Part shown: positions 53,210-64,000 of the stretch, one piece after another | How the letters are laid out: each line of letters starts with the position of its first letter | Position numbering within the stretch: the first letter of the stretch is position 1 | NCBI GenBank assembly: GCA_032622095.1 | Contig: CP136069.1 | Location: 109,644,278 to 109,708,277, forward strand | Source of the DNA: Siphonodentalium dalli | Taxonomy: Eukaryota > Mollusca > Scaphopoda > Gadilida > Siphonodentaliidae | Direction: 5' to 3' | Length of the DNA stretch: 64,000 nt | Position numbers and translations under genes: made by a program | The notes under the pieces: model-generated | What the model saw: the letters and a program-made list of their open reading frames with translations, nothing else | Database searches by the model: none | What the model was told of the DNA's origin: nothing

Positions 53210-55406
53210 TATAAGTTATACGTCCTAGCTACGGCTACGTCACTAACACTAGTAACACTAGTAGTAGTACTCATCTACATTAGTCTGCTCAATATTAGTT
53301 TTATTACTAAGTATACTGAGTACAATTAGTAGTATTTTAATACTTATTAGAATTTGTTCATGCTCACTGCATTGAGCACATTATATGAAGCAATGGGCAC
53401 TCGGAGTCTGACTGAATCCGTATCTCCAAACCCCATATGGCATTACAGAAATGTACTAATGATTACTGGCATTAGGCATTACTGCATTAGTGTTAGTCTA
53501 TTACTCTGAATGTCTGATACAGTGATCAGCATATTTAAATTATAATATATAATGTTATCTTTCCGTTATGAATTTGAGTGTCAAACGTTTTAATGAGTTA
53601 AAAGTTACGATTTTGGCCCAAAACTTATTCTGATGCAATCAAGTTATCAACACGTTCTCTGGCCGAGGCAAACGACTATTAAATTTAACGAGTATATAAA
53701 CGTCAGAAAAAAATGAACATTTACTGTATATTTTTCAAGAAGTTAAGAGGGTCCATCACATTCAGTTGAACGCATGAGTTCCCCCCCCCCCCCCCGCACA
53801 CACACACAAAATTCGTCACCACACTATAGTCTATAACTGTACATATTAGTGTCATGATCAATTTTGTGTCAGTGATCTGATCTGTGGCTATTTGTAATAT
53901 TGAACGTTGGTAAATATGAATGGAAATACGTACCAGACGCTGGTTACTGTCATAACTATTTTTGTAAACCATTTATTTCTTCTAGACACTAATTACAGTA
54001 CAAGTCCACACACTACACAGATGATTGTTTTGGGAGATATGCCTAAATATGTTTTAAATATAAGTTTGCTCACCGTATAACCTTTATCGCGATTCTGATA
54101 TAAATGGTTCATCCCTAGCTCAGACATATACGGTACGTATATAGTTTATCCACCCAACGATGTATATATAGGTTATCACCACCATGTGTGTTTCTGAGAT
54201 CCGTATTCAAGTCGAGCTGCCTTCTCTGGGCAGTCTATCGACGAGGAACTATTTTATTACGCGCAACACACAACGTACACAATATTCTCAGCACGCGACG
54301 TTGTGATAAGTCAAATTCTGAGAAATTCACGTCACTATTCAAATTCACTTTGGCTGGAATCCGATTCAATGAAGAGGCGACGATATTTTCGTTTCATATG
54401 TTCGACATAATTGTCACTTTTAACAGGATAATTGTATTATTTTATGGTGCAATCTCCTTGGATAGTGATAGCGTTGGCGAGAGGCATTGCCGGAGATGAC
54501 TGTCCATTCAGAGTTTTGGTGAATTTTGAACTTTCCAACACTTCGACAATCGATTTCTGACTCGCACTAAAATAACCCATTAAACTTCATTTAGAGGAAA
54601 TGCACTAAATCATGGACTTTTCGTAAGTATTGTGTTTTATATCCTTAACATAAGATAAAATTAATTTGATTTTCCATTCGGTATTTTATCGAATAAAAAA
54701 TGCGTTCAGTAGCTTTTGATCAAGACCGTACTGAATTACGGGGAATTCCCTACTTCGCTAAAATAGAAATTGTCAAAATAGTCCGTATTCGTGCGCGCTG
54801 TTAACAATGTGTAAACTTCGTTTTTCGATTTCCAAACATTTTTGGGTGGTTATTTTGAGCTTTTTGGGCCCTGTCTCCACATTTTGTCAACTTTATTGAA
54901 GTAATTATTGATTATTTTACATTCGTAGCACACGAGTATATTATTTTACGACATTTAGTAGGTTATTTAAACGTTTTGTTTTGAAAACAAGCCAGTTGTC
55001 GAAACGCACGTGCACCAGCTGTTGCCATCGAAGATATCCTTGTTGCCATCCAGGATACAAGATCGGAAACCGCCTAGGCGTTTTCGCGTGTATTTGATGA
55101 AATATAGCTAAATTGTAAGATAAATACAAATTATCAATTCCTATAATGAGTCCGTGCCACTATTTCTCCGATACAGTATATATATATATATATACTCAGA
55201 TAATATGCCATTTACGGGGTATTCTTTTGTCTTTTTGATTACATAATGCCCCACAATTTTCTAAAGATGCCCCACAATTTACAGCCTATAATATAGACTG
55301 GGATTTGTGGATGCAAGGCCTATATACAGGCACGCTTAACCACCTGTCACAGCAGACAGTCACACAAACACGGAGTTAACGAAATGTATATATAGTGTGG
55401 TTGTCA
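53210..55406. other. No gene seen
   Basis: AT-rich region with a 16-17 base poly-C tract and CA run near 53,779-53,812 and a TA run near 55,182. Short ORFs without domains. Confidence 0.6.
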
Positions 55407-58400
55407 GAGGGCTCGACCCGGAATAAATTGGTATAGAAGCGGTTTTGGTGTCATTCGACGCCGGAGAATCTCGTGTATAACATATCCAAAATCCGCTAAA
55501 ATACGCTTTGGGCAAAATTCAGGATCCAAGATGGCGTCCAACATGGCTGCCGTTAGTCAAAAGATACTCTGACTGAGATTAATTCGATAACAGTGAGAAC
55601 AAATGTTGTCATATGTATACAAATGTATACATTTTTGCAAAGGTAAAATGTTGTGCCACCTGTTTATGGCAAAAATGGAACCCATCGTCCCAGATGGCCG
55701 CCAAAATGGCGGCCTAAACTCGAACATTTGAAGTTTTTGCCTAATATCTTAAAGATAAATTCCTGTTGTTTGATAATGGTTCAGACTGGCGACATTGATT
55801 AGTTATATTCATGTTAATTCATCATTGGAGCAATGAAAGATACCATAAATGGGGTCCCAGACTCATCTACACCCTCAAAAATTCGATTTTACAGAACGCG
55901 GTATAAAATTCCACAAAACTCTCCATTGTGATTACAGTCATATATCAACAAGAAATGGACAGAACTGTACAATGTAAGTTGGGGATTCCAATATCTATAA
56001 ATACTCCAATTCAACGAAACCAAAATTGGCGCTTTGTCTCAAAATGGCTGCCAAAATGGCGGTCAAAATATGGAAAATGGCGGATATTGATCACAGTGTC
56101 ATTCAATCCATTATAAGTAGTGGTTGATGAATATAATTGACTAAATAAATACGAATGTATACCTCTTTATATAAATGATGCCATTATGCTAGCTCTATGT
56201 AAAAACTTAAAAATCAGTACCAAAAATGGCTGCCAAAATGTCCACCCGATGTGAAAAATACTATTTTCTATCACTTCTGTTTATCACTTGTTGCTCTCTG
56301 AACTGGGAAACAATGGGTATATTCTTTCAATGATCGTGTCAACTGATCATTACAGCAATGACATTTCTAATAGATTAGATCATAGTTTACTCCGGTCCTT
56401 CACTAATAAGTTATAACGAATGCGGTATGAAATTTAACCAAAATCGACTTTGGGGTTCTGGTCACATTTGATATTTAGGGATGAGCAGATCTTGTCTACA
56501 AAATAATTGATCGTTTCTTTTATTTGTGAACATTCCATCTCAAATAGACCAAAAAGAAACAATAAATTTTATCTAATATGGCTTCCAAAACGAAAATGGT
56601 AGACTCTGCCCAGCTTATCACATAATGGAATTTGTGAGTGGTGGATGCAGTTGATAGTTGGCTCATATACATGTATGTGGCTCATATACATCAAAACTAT
56701 TTATTTTCAATCTTTTGGTGGCTTCCCGCGGGTTGACAAAATCTCGACTCATCAGTGCTATAATGTCGTATATCCATTATGGCGGGAAATGAGTATTTGA
56801 TACCATTCGAATCGTGAGAACAAATCCAATCCGATGGGCCAAACTGTCCTTGCATTGGATGACAAATATTCGCACAAACCAGTGAAGCAAATGTCGTATC
56901 TCCAGCGATCTTTACAATTATTCGTGCTATGAGGTCGTATGTCCAACAGCAGCCAATCGGACGCTTCAGGTTGTCCACGTGACTTCTGTTTTGTGTTTGT
57001 GAATTCTAAAATGTGTGCTATATGGCAGTATCTCCATGTTAGTCACGTGATCATTTGGTGATTTAAATTTTGTGATTGTTCCACACATTTCTGTATGATG
57101 ATGCACATGGGTGAATTTTCATAGTGTAGAATAGGCACTTTTTAGTTCATAGACACATGCAATTGCCACCATATTTAGCTTAATCTGCATTTATTAGCAC
57201 AACTTCATTATAGCACGGAAACGAATCGTCGCTGGCATACGCAGAATGTCATATCTCCAAACAAGCTATTGCTTTTTAAAAGAAAACGAGGGAATAAACA
57301 TAAAACAATATGTGGTTCAATGAACAGCTAATGTCAGTTTTCATTGGGATAAATACAACAATACGTCATGCTTTGTCAACATTAGGAGAAATGTTGTCTA
57401 AAAACTTCAACCTTCATTTTCTCGGAAAGTTGAAAATGTGGTTTACATTATAGCACTGATGCGACGAAATATTAACTATTCGGGCTCGGCCATCATTTTC
57501 AAGTTTCAAGCTGGAACTAAATGTAGCCCATGGATTCCCCATTTCGACATGTAAGAAAAGTAGTTTTACTCTGATCTCTTCCCAGATATCAACTCTCCGG
57601 TAAATGGTGATCTCTTATGTTCTAGAAAATACGTGTGCCAAATACATATGTATGAAGAAACTATCCCCATACATTGTTAACACATCGACTCCGTAAGTAT
57701 GTGGAGGTTTTCTTGGACAAGCGGGATTTTCAAACCTCGAAACCGTCCGTACAAACAATAAAAGTTAATAGGAAATGACGTTGGATGTAGCCTAGGTCTA
57801 GAGTACGTCGTCCGCATGAAATAGTTTTCGTGTCATTAATTTGCACATATTTCGTGCTCTGATGAGCATGGATGAACGCCTTATGTGGCAGTTTGATTGT
57901 CTAACATCCGGAAAATAACATGTTCATTGTTCACATTTCTTAGACAAACATGTTGTTAATCGCCATGTTCATGTGGCATTTCTATCCAATGACAACCTTG
58001 AAATGCCAGTTAATCAAGCTAAATGGTTGATACCTTTACGCCTACGGGTCAGATCCAGCCGTGACGCACATTGTGTCTACATATCATTAAATGTGTAGAC
58101 GATATAGGTGCGTCTATATATGTACTAGAATGTTTCTATCCACATGTATATACCCACAATCGCATGACACGGAATTGTCACATAAAGTGTGAAGGGTATA
58201 CAATGTACGTGCGAATTTTCATTTTTCCTCTTGATATTGAAGAAAATAATTTTACTTTGAAACTCCCCAGCTCCGATAACCAACTTGCCCACCAATTAAG
58301 TAAACCCCAGATTATTCGCTTTTCCCTCCTGTCCTTTTCACTTTCGCCAGCACTGGAAAACCTATTATAGCCTGATGCTTCCGGACTGATGCCCATATAT

Positions 58401-59675
58401 TTGATGTTCCGAATAGTCGTTATAAGTAGAAATGTTGACACTGTGTTTTCAAATAATCCAGATTCGTAGCAATTTAATTTCTTTTTAATTAATTTCCAGA
58501 TAGTCCCTCGTAATAAGTGGACATCGTGTTGTATCCTGCAGTAGATACTGCTTAGTTGGAACATTTCGGGCTGAACTGATTGTGGTAGTAGATTATTGGC
58601 AACATGTTTAATAGGTCTGTCATCGTTAGCTCACAACCGAAGTGTTGTTTCGGCTTTCCTCTGAGCAGAACTTAAATTTCGACAATTTTCGGTGGCCATT
58701 TTGGTAGCCATCTTAGCATTTTGAATCGCGATTGGCTACTCATACCCACAAAAAACATTGATTTCAATCAATGTTGTGTATTGGTGCCGAATTGGCGTTT
58801 TGTCGAATGGGTTTTCGTGAATAACTACATATTTGCCATTTTCATTATTATTGGCGACCATGTTGGATGCCATCTTGAATTCTGTATTTTCCCCAAAGCG
58901 GATTTTAGCGGATTTTGGATATGTTATACACGAGATTCCCGCGTCGAATGACAACAAAACCGTTTTTTAACCAATTCCTTCTGGGTCTAACCCTCTGACG
59001 ACCATTCTAAATATCTGCCATTTTTCCATATTTTGACCGCCATTTTGGCAGCCATTTTAAGACAAAGCGCCAATTTGGGTTTCATTGAATTGGAGTAATT
59101 ATAGATAATGGTATGCCCAACTTACATTGTACAGTTCTGTCCATTTCTTGTTGATATACGACTGGAATCCCAATGGCGATTTTTGTGGAATTTTATACCG
59201 CGTTCTGTAAAATCGAATTTTTGAGGGTGTATATGAGTCTGGGACCCCATTTATGGTATCTTTCATTGCTCCAATGATGAATTAACATGAATATGACAAA
59301 TCAATGTCGCCAGTCTGAACCATTATCAAACAACAGGAATTGATCTTTAAGATATTAGGCAAAAGTTTAGGCCACCATTTTGGCAGCCATCTGGGGCGAG
59401 GGGTTCCATTATTTCTATAGATATGTGGCATAATACTTTACCTTTGCAAAAATGTATACATTTGTATTAATATGGCAACATTTGTTCTCATTATGTCGAA
59501 TTAATCTCAGTCAGAATCTCTTTTGACTAAAGGCGGCCACGTTGGACGCCATCTTGGATCCTGGATTTTGCCCAAAGCGGATTTTAGCGGATTTTGGATA
59601 TGTTGTAGCAGAGATTCTCCCGCGTTGAATGACACCGAGATCGCTTCTATACCAATTTCTTCTGGGTTGACCCCT
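55407..59675. mobile_element. 4.3-kb rearranged foldback element
   Basis: Outer arms at about 55,425-55,920 and 59,190-59,675 are reverse complements sharing aattggtatagaagcg, ggatatgtt/aacatatcc aaaatccgctaaaat, aatgtatacatttttgcaaa and gaccccatttatggtatc. A second partial right-end copy lies at 58,860-59,000, and 55,960-56,100 matches 59,010-59,160 inverted, so the right arm is rearranged. Each arm carries repeated aaaatggcggc / gccgccatttt blocks. The 2 kb middle (56,700-58,600) has no gene. No TSD found. Confidence 0.75.
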
Positions 59676-62024
59676 TTTTTTGCGTACCACGACCACACTA
59701 ATAGGGGATATTTTGCATGGGATCCATACATATACAGGTGTAGGCATGCTACCGAACATGGTTTGAGTGACTTTTTTTTCGCACGATGTCGCATCGGTTG
59801 CTCTTTATTGGAGATTCGATCGATGGTTTACACTATAGCTGTCAAGAATGCAAATATAGTACACTATATATTGATATAATGTGTGCTCTCATCTATAACT
59901 ACGATCGAGCAGCATCAGTATGTTGTGGTTGATTTAGTGAAATTCGCATGTTTCCGTGGTCTGACCGTGGATTGTAATATAATAGACTACAGAGCGCGCG
60001 GTATCAAACCCTGGAGGATCTTTAATACAAGCGTACTTGACCAATCCATTCTTACGAATTTGTTAAAGCATTTTAGTAACGTATTCAAAACTTGGTGTGA
60101 TTCTTCCCGTGTATCAATGCACATTCATTGTGATGCATGTAGCCACCGAAGGGGTTATCGTGCTAATATAGCCTATACGACCATTCAAAGAAAGTAATAT
60201 AGCCAAAAATACAGTAGTTATCAACAATGGTGTGTGTGGGGGGGGGGGGCGGGGGGTAATAACCTTTGTTTTCTCATTCAATGCTAAATTCTCAGAAGCA
60301 TTTAATTATTTTGCCATAATTAGCAATCGATGGGCCATATTTATTAATCGACATCATAAGTTAGGGTAGGTCTGGTCACTGCATAAATGTGAATTTATTC
60401 TTATCAACAGCGATGCCATATGTATAAACACATTCCCTGTGCCCAATACGAAGAAATTTGCCCGGGGAGTTGATTTTAAACCTTTATTCGCGTAAAAACG
60501 TTTCAAAAATCAGATCACGGAAGCATTTTTTCGATATCGTGTGCGTAATACGTCATACACTACACATTTATTGACTAGGCAACGCCAAACGACCATGTCG
60601 TAATTGCAGCGATATTTCTCCGAGGGCGGGGCTATACATCCACGTTACTATTATTAGAAATATTGACTTATCTGGCAAGACGTACTTATTAAGCAGAACA
60701 CCGTGATTCCTATTAGAAAAATTTGAATTTTACGAAATTTCACGTCTCGCCATGATAAGTTGTTATTTCCATATTTTCTTATTTTCAAATGATAATGACC
60801 ACATTTTGGACAGATTTAAAGAAGAAACGCATGGATTCGCCTGTAGATAGTAAAGAAAGTGATAAATCTGGTAATTTTGCATGGATGTCAGGTACCATTA
60901 GGGGGTCAGGGGGTCTAAAGCCCCCCTCCCCACAATTTTGAGGAGTGTTAGCCCCCCCCCCCCACCCATTGGGAAAATGTGTCATTTGACCCAATTAAGC
61001 TTTTCCGGCACCCAGTAGCCTTATCTTGGACCGTAGCTCCACCCCAAGTCGGGGGGTGGGGTGATGGCGTCACCACTAGAGTTACTGTCGTGCAAAACTG
61101 TCATGGCAGCTTTGTTAAACAGACAGTATGCCCTGCCATCTGGTAAAATTTCATTCCTGAGGCTTTGTCTGATGTTGTATCATAATGTTTCGATATTTAA
61201 ATTGACTTATGGTTGCTTTACATTGCTATTAAAATATTTTTTATTTTTATTTTCTGTTAATTTTGGTAAATATTTATTATAAATTGCCAAATTCTGCATG
61301 AAAAGGGTTTAAAATTGGACAATATATCCCTCTCAAAATGTATATTAACATTTCCTCTTCAATTTAGTAATATTATGGTATATAAGGACATACTTCAGTT
61401 ATACAAGATGCATTAGCTAGTAAAATTGAAAAAAAGAGCTAAATTTTTTGGCTTTATTTTGAGGATTGACACTAATTTTCAGGATGCCTCATATTGGAAA
61501 AATAAACCACTACTGCTCGATATAATCCATTTTTGATTTCAGTAAGGTCTATATTTTGATAAAATACTATAAGAAACGCTGTTATTCACACATATACATA
61601 TATAGGAATCAGGGAGCTAAATGTGAGTAGTACGGGGGTCTCGTTACCCTCACATCTAAAAATAGATTTTATGGGGGTAAAATTGTTTGCACTAAAATAT
61701 TCCCAAAAAAAAAAAATTCAAAACCCAAAATTTTCAAAATTTTTTTAAAATCTCAAAAATTTATAATGAGTTTTCGGTCTCTTACCCAAATCTCGGCCGA
61801 CTATTAAATGTCGAATGTTTTTTAAAATATTTGCGTGTAATATCTTTTGTTATTTTTGTTCAAACAAATTTTAAATATTTTTCATGAAACTCTGTTAATT
61901 TTATTAATCGATGTTTAGAAATAGCTTTATACCACTTATATGTGTATGGACTTGTCCGAGTCACTGTAATTTTGGACATTGTCACCATCGGTATGAATGC
62001 ATACATTCCAGTGTTTATCAATCA
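59676..62024. other. No gene seen
   Basis: AT-rich DNA with a poly-G tract near 60,238-60,256, a poly-C tract near 60,950-60,963 and an A-rich stretch near 61,707-61,760. Short ORFs only. Confidence 0.6.
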
Positions 62025-62147
62025 GACGCAGTCCATACTCATATAATTGTCTCCACAATACCTGAAATAATTTGACACCATTACTCTTACATAAATAATA
62101 AAGAGCGTTTATTCTTTACTTCTCTATCCCGATGAAGTTATTGAGTA
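62025..62147 (+). repeat. Polinton-linked block, copy of 22,163-22,290
   Basis: Shares ataattgtctccacaat, ttactcttacat and aataaagagcgttt with the 22-kb copy. Immediately to the right, gtgcattatcgcgaattat (62,157-62,176) also matches the start region of the 19-kb zinc-finger gene. This looks like the border of a second, related element copy. Confidence 0.7.
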
Positions 62148-62187
62148 TATGACAGGTGTGCATTATCGCGAATTATAAATTATTGAG

Positions 62188-62349
62188 ATGTTGTACTATT
62201 TTGAATCACGATTGGACGAAGAGGGTGATGCGAAATTACAACCCCAGAATGAACTGACATATTCGATGGAACAAATTTTCAAGTATGTACACATAATCAC
62301 ACGCGGCATTGGGGGAACACATGTCGAAAAAGACTCACACCTTGGATAA
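62188..62349 (+). CDS. Small 53-residue ORF in the Polinton block
   Basis: It opens MLYYFESRLDEEGDAKLQPQ and contains YSMEQIFKYVHIITRG. No family recognised. It lies between the repeat border and a promoter-like block, in the same direction as the polymerase gene. Short, so chance is possible. Confidence 0.3.
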   Translation: MLYYFESRLDEEGDAKLQPQNELTYSMEQIFKYVHIITRGIGGTHVEKDSHLG

Positions 62350-62369
62350 ATTTACCAAATGACTGCAAA

Positions 62370-62500
62370 CATTACGTAATAACCACTTATAGACCTATTC
62401 ATACTTACGTGATCATAACCCGTTAAACAACTAATGTTGTCTCATCCGTGCTAACTATGTTCGGGGGTTATGGTATGTAAATATCTATGACGAAGCTTCC
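62370..62500 (+). promoter_or_regulatory. Promoter-like block, copy 1
   Basis: Begins attacgtaataaccactta and ends ggttatggtatgtaaatat plus ctatgacgaagcttcc. It is about 85 percent identical to 62,917-63,055, which precedes the polymerase gene and reads tatataaatat at the same place. Copy 1 stands 45 bp before the ORF at 62,545. Confidence 0.5.
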
Positions 62501-62544
62501 TTTTATGCATGTTCAGACACGCTTTCAATTAAGTTATCTATAGC

Positions 62545-62718
62545 ATGTCTGAAACATTACTTGATAGTTATCAAAAATATGTATACATAATACGTACAGG
62601 TGATAAGACACTCAATAATTGGTCTGAGGCATTACGTTATGGAATGAATAACGTTACTCATACGAACGAAGAGTGTTTCACTTGTACAAAATTACTGATT
62701 ACAACACGAATGCACTGA
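62545..62718 (+). CDS. Small 57-residue ORF in the Polinton block
   Basis: Opens MSETLLDSYQKYVYIIRTGD and contains NNVTHTNEECFTCTKLL with a C-x-x-C pair. It starts about 45 bp after a block that duplicates the polymerase-gene promoter, which supports expression. No family recognised. Confidence 0.35.
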   Translation: MSETLLDSYQKYVYIIRTGDKTLNNWSEALRYGMNNVTHTNEECFTCTKLLITTRMH

Positions 62719-62916
62719 GCCTTGAAATTTATATTCCACATCTTCCTTAAATGTCCCAACAGATACAGCCATAGGCATAGTTTTATGCTCGTCCTAATTG
62801 GTGATCCATAGACATCTATGCTGAATGATACTTTTCGACATTAATGTGAACTCAATATTTTATCTCACAATGTACAAACGTTTATGCTATCGCCTTCGGT
62901 GTCATTGTTATAACAA

Positions 62917-63055
62917 CATTACGTAATAACCACTTATCGACCTATTCATACTTACGCTCATATATAATCGTATATAATGTTACCTTATCCGTGCTTACAT
63001 ATGTTCGGGGTATGTTCGGGGGTTATGGTATATAAATATCTATGCCGAAGCTTCA
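62917..63055 (+). promoter_or_regulatory. Promoter-like block, copy 2, with TATA box
   Basis: Contains tatataaatatc at 63,029-63,040, about 75 bp before ATG 63,111, and repeats copy 1 with a TA-rich insertion and a doubled atgttcgggg. Confidence 0.55.
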
Positions 63056-63110
63056 TCCCATATAGTGAATAGACACCGTTGTAATCACTTCTCAGGACTT
63101 ATTCTCGAAA

Positions 63111-63404
63111 ATGGCTGAAGAAATAATGACACCTCTAACAGTGGAGGAAATTTATGAAATAGAATGTATTCTACAATATATCGAAGAATACGACAGGGCT
63201 ATAGAAGCTTATCAGCTTGATGAAGATATTGTTGAAGCATCTACGCTTTGTTCAGGAGATGACCCATGGCGAACCAAATCGGATACGGAGAAGATGATGC
63301 ACCTAAAAATGATGTTACAAACTCACAACCCGATACAGCTGGACCATCAGGCTTACAAAACCGAGAAGACGAACATACACCTGATCAAGACGAAGGAGCC
63401 GTAA
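63111..63404 (+). CDS. 97-residue acidic ORF overlapping the polymerase start
   Basis: Opens MAEEIMTPLTVEEIYEIECI, acidic and helical. It is the first ATG after the TATA-containing block and overlaps the polymerase frame by about 140 bases in a different phase. Either it is a small separate protein translated from the same RNA, or the polymerase really begins here and a frameshift separates the parts. No family recognised. Confidence 0.4.
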   Translation: MAEEIMTPLTVEEIYEIECILQYIEEYDRAIEAYQLDEDIVEASTLCSGDDPWRTKSDTEKMMHLKMMLQTHNPIQLDHQAYKTEKTNIHLIKTKEP

Positions 63405-64000
63405 AATCAGACAGTCAAACAGCCAGCAGTTCTGATAATCAAATAACCGGATATAGCATTCGCAAAAGAAGTGAACGGACCTTCGGAAACAATTTGGCAA
63501 CACAGAGAACATATGAAATCAAACTAGATGAAATTTACAAAGATAAAAAGTTAATCGACATATACAGGAATCTACATTCAATGTTCGAGGACACTATTCA
63601 AAGAGCTCGTGGAAATTTGGCTGACAATGATCTTGGTAGAGTTATCATTCACCATGAGAGTTTGGACAACCCTATAATAGTTCCGTTACAAACGTTGCAA
63701 ACGTTAAATGCTAACACGGTGATTGACAGAATCGAACTCGTTTTGAACAGTAACCAAACACTGACTGTTAATCAAAGTTTCAGCATAGATATAGGCACCA
63801 TTGAGTTACCTAAAGGTGGAGCACGGCGGAGGATAACGGCGTTACACTCTGAAAGTAATATTCTAAGAAATAAAACATCGATCGTTACGATTGAAAATAC
63901 CGACAATATGTGTATGGCTCGGGCTATCGCCATTTGTTGGTGTAAATTAAATATTTGCAGTCCTGATGAATGGCTAGAAATAACCCAGAATAGAGGAACC
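63266..64000 (+). CDS. Polinton/Maverick protein-primed DNA polymerase B, N-terminal part (runs off window)
   Basis: An uninterrupted frame from ATG 63,266 (ccc-atg-gcg) to the last base, 245 codons so far. After a disordered acidic N-terminus (SGLQNREDEHTPDQDEG) it carries the segment that typically opens Polinton polymerases: RTYEIKLDEIYKDKKLIDIY, LHSMFEDTIQRAR, NPIIVPLQTL, a short basic-Gly stretch, SIVTIENTDNMCMARAIAI and SPDEWLEITQNRG. The exonuclease and polymerase motifs would lie beyond the window. The enzyme replicates the element from a protein primer. Neighbours to the left are small ORFs and duplicated promoter blocks. No break is visible here. Confidence 0.75.
   Translation, partial: MANQIGYGEDDAPKNDVTNSQPDTAGPSGLQNREDEHTPDQDEGAVKSDSQTASSSDNQITGYSIRKRSERTFGNNLATQRTYEIKLDEIYKDKKLIDIYRNLHSMFEDTIQRARGNLADNDLGRVIIHHESLDNPIIVPLQTLQTLNANTVIDRIELVLNSNQTLTVNQSFSIDIGTIELPKGGARRRITALHSESNILRNKTSIVTIENTDNMCMARAIAICWCKLNICSPDEWLEITQNRGT

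Noticed and set aside
54188-54499. 103-residue + ORF
   Set aside because: No recognisable domain and composition like the AT-rich surroundings; kept out as probably chance.
56697-56978. 93-residue minus ORF in the foldback centre
   Set aside because: No domain, no splice context, and overlapping frames of similar length.

Overview
This is repeat-rich, AT-rich animal nuclear DNA. The mix of element types suggests a bivalve mollusc or another lophotrochozoan, but that is inference. I see no certain host gene. Nearly all coding sequence belongs to mobile elements: a two-gene ISL2EU/Harbinger-like element, three hAT elements, a FLYWCH-Mutator (MULE) relic, a Ty3/Gypsy gag relic, a CR1/L2-like non-LTR retrotransposon, two blocks of Polinton/Maverick (adintovirus-like) genes, and many gene-less foldback elements. 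Target-site duplications (TSDs) that can be read by eye fix several element ends to the base.

Layout. 0-5 kb: short repeats, two long hairpins, a 775-bp foldback element and the 3' end of a dead hAT. 5.1-11.0 kb: a 505-bp foldback with a 9-bp TSD, then an ISL2EU-like element with a SWIM/PHD gene on + and a broken THAP-DDE transposase on -, itself cut by a tandem-repeat element. 11-17 kb: inverted-repeat and tandem-repeat families, including a 1,668-bp foldback with an 8-bp TSD. 16.9-17.7 kb: FLYWCH-MULE transposase relic. 19.1-22.3 kb: minus-strand Polinton-like genes (C2H2 finger, small basic protein, membrane/PC4-like protein, Bcl-2-like protein). 22.5-26.1 kb: tandem repeats and a decayed Gypsy gag. 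26.5-29.9 kb: a 3.3-kb MULE-type foldback made of ~355-bp units. 30.4-32.0 kb: another foldback with an 8-bp TSD.

32.3-51.4 kb is a nested stack. DNA carrying at least nine copies of a 16-bp motif received a non-LTR retrotransposon (SGNH-esterase ORF, PHD/coiled-coil ORF1, endonuclease/reverse-transcriptase ORF2). Its ORF1 was split by a ~163-bp tandem-repeat element. That array was then entered by a 5,556-bp hAT whose 882-residue transposase is still open. Separately, ORF2 was split inside a reverse-transcriptase motif by a 2,568-bp non-autonomous hAT. 51.9-53.2 kb holds short unassigned ORFs. 55.4-59.7 kb is a large rearranged foldback rich in YY1-like motifs. 62.0-64.0 kb carries a second Polinton block: two tiny ORFs, duplicated promoter blocks and the start of a protein-primed DNA polymerase B gene that runs off the window.

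The most interesting items are the Bcl-2-like and PC4-like genes in the Polinton block, the intact hAT, the nested stack with a readable insertion order, the hairpin triplet upstream of retrotransposon ORF1, the dispersed 16-bp motif and a 215-bp near-perfect palindrome. All family assignments come from reading motifs by eye; no search was run.
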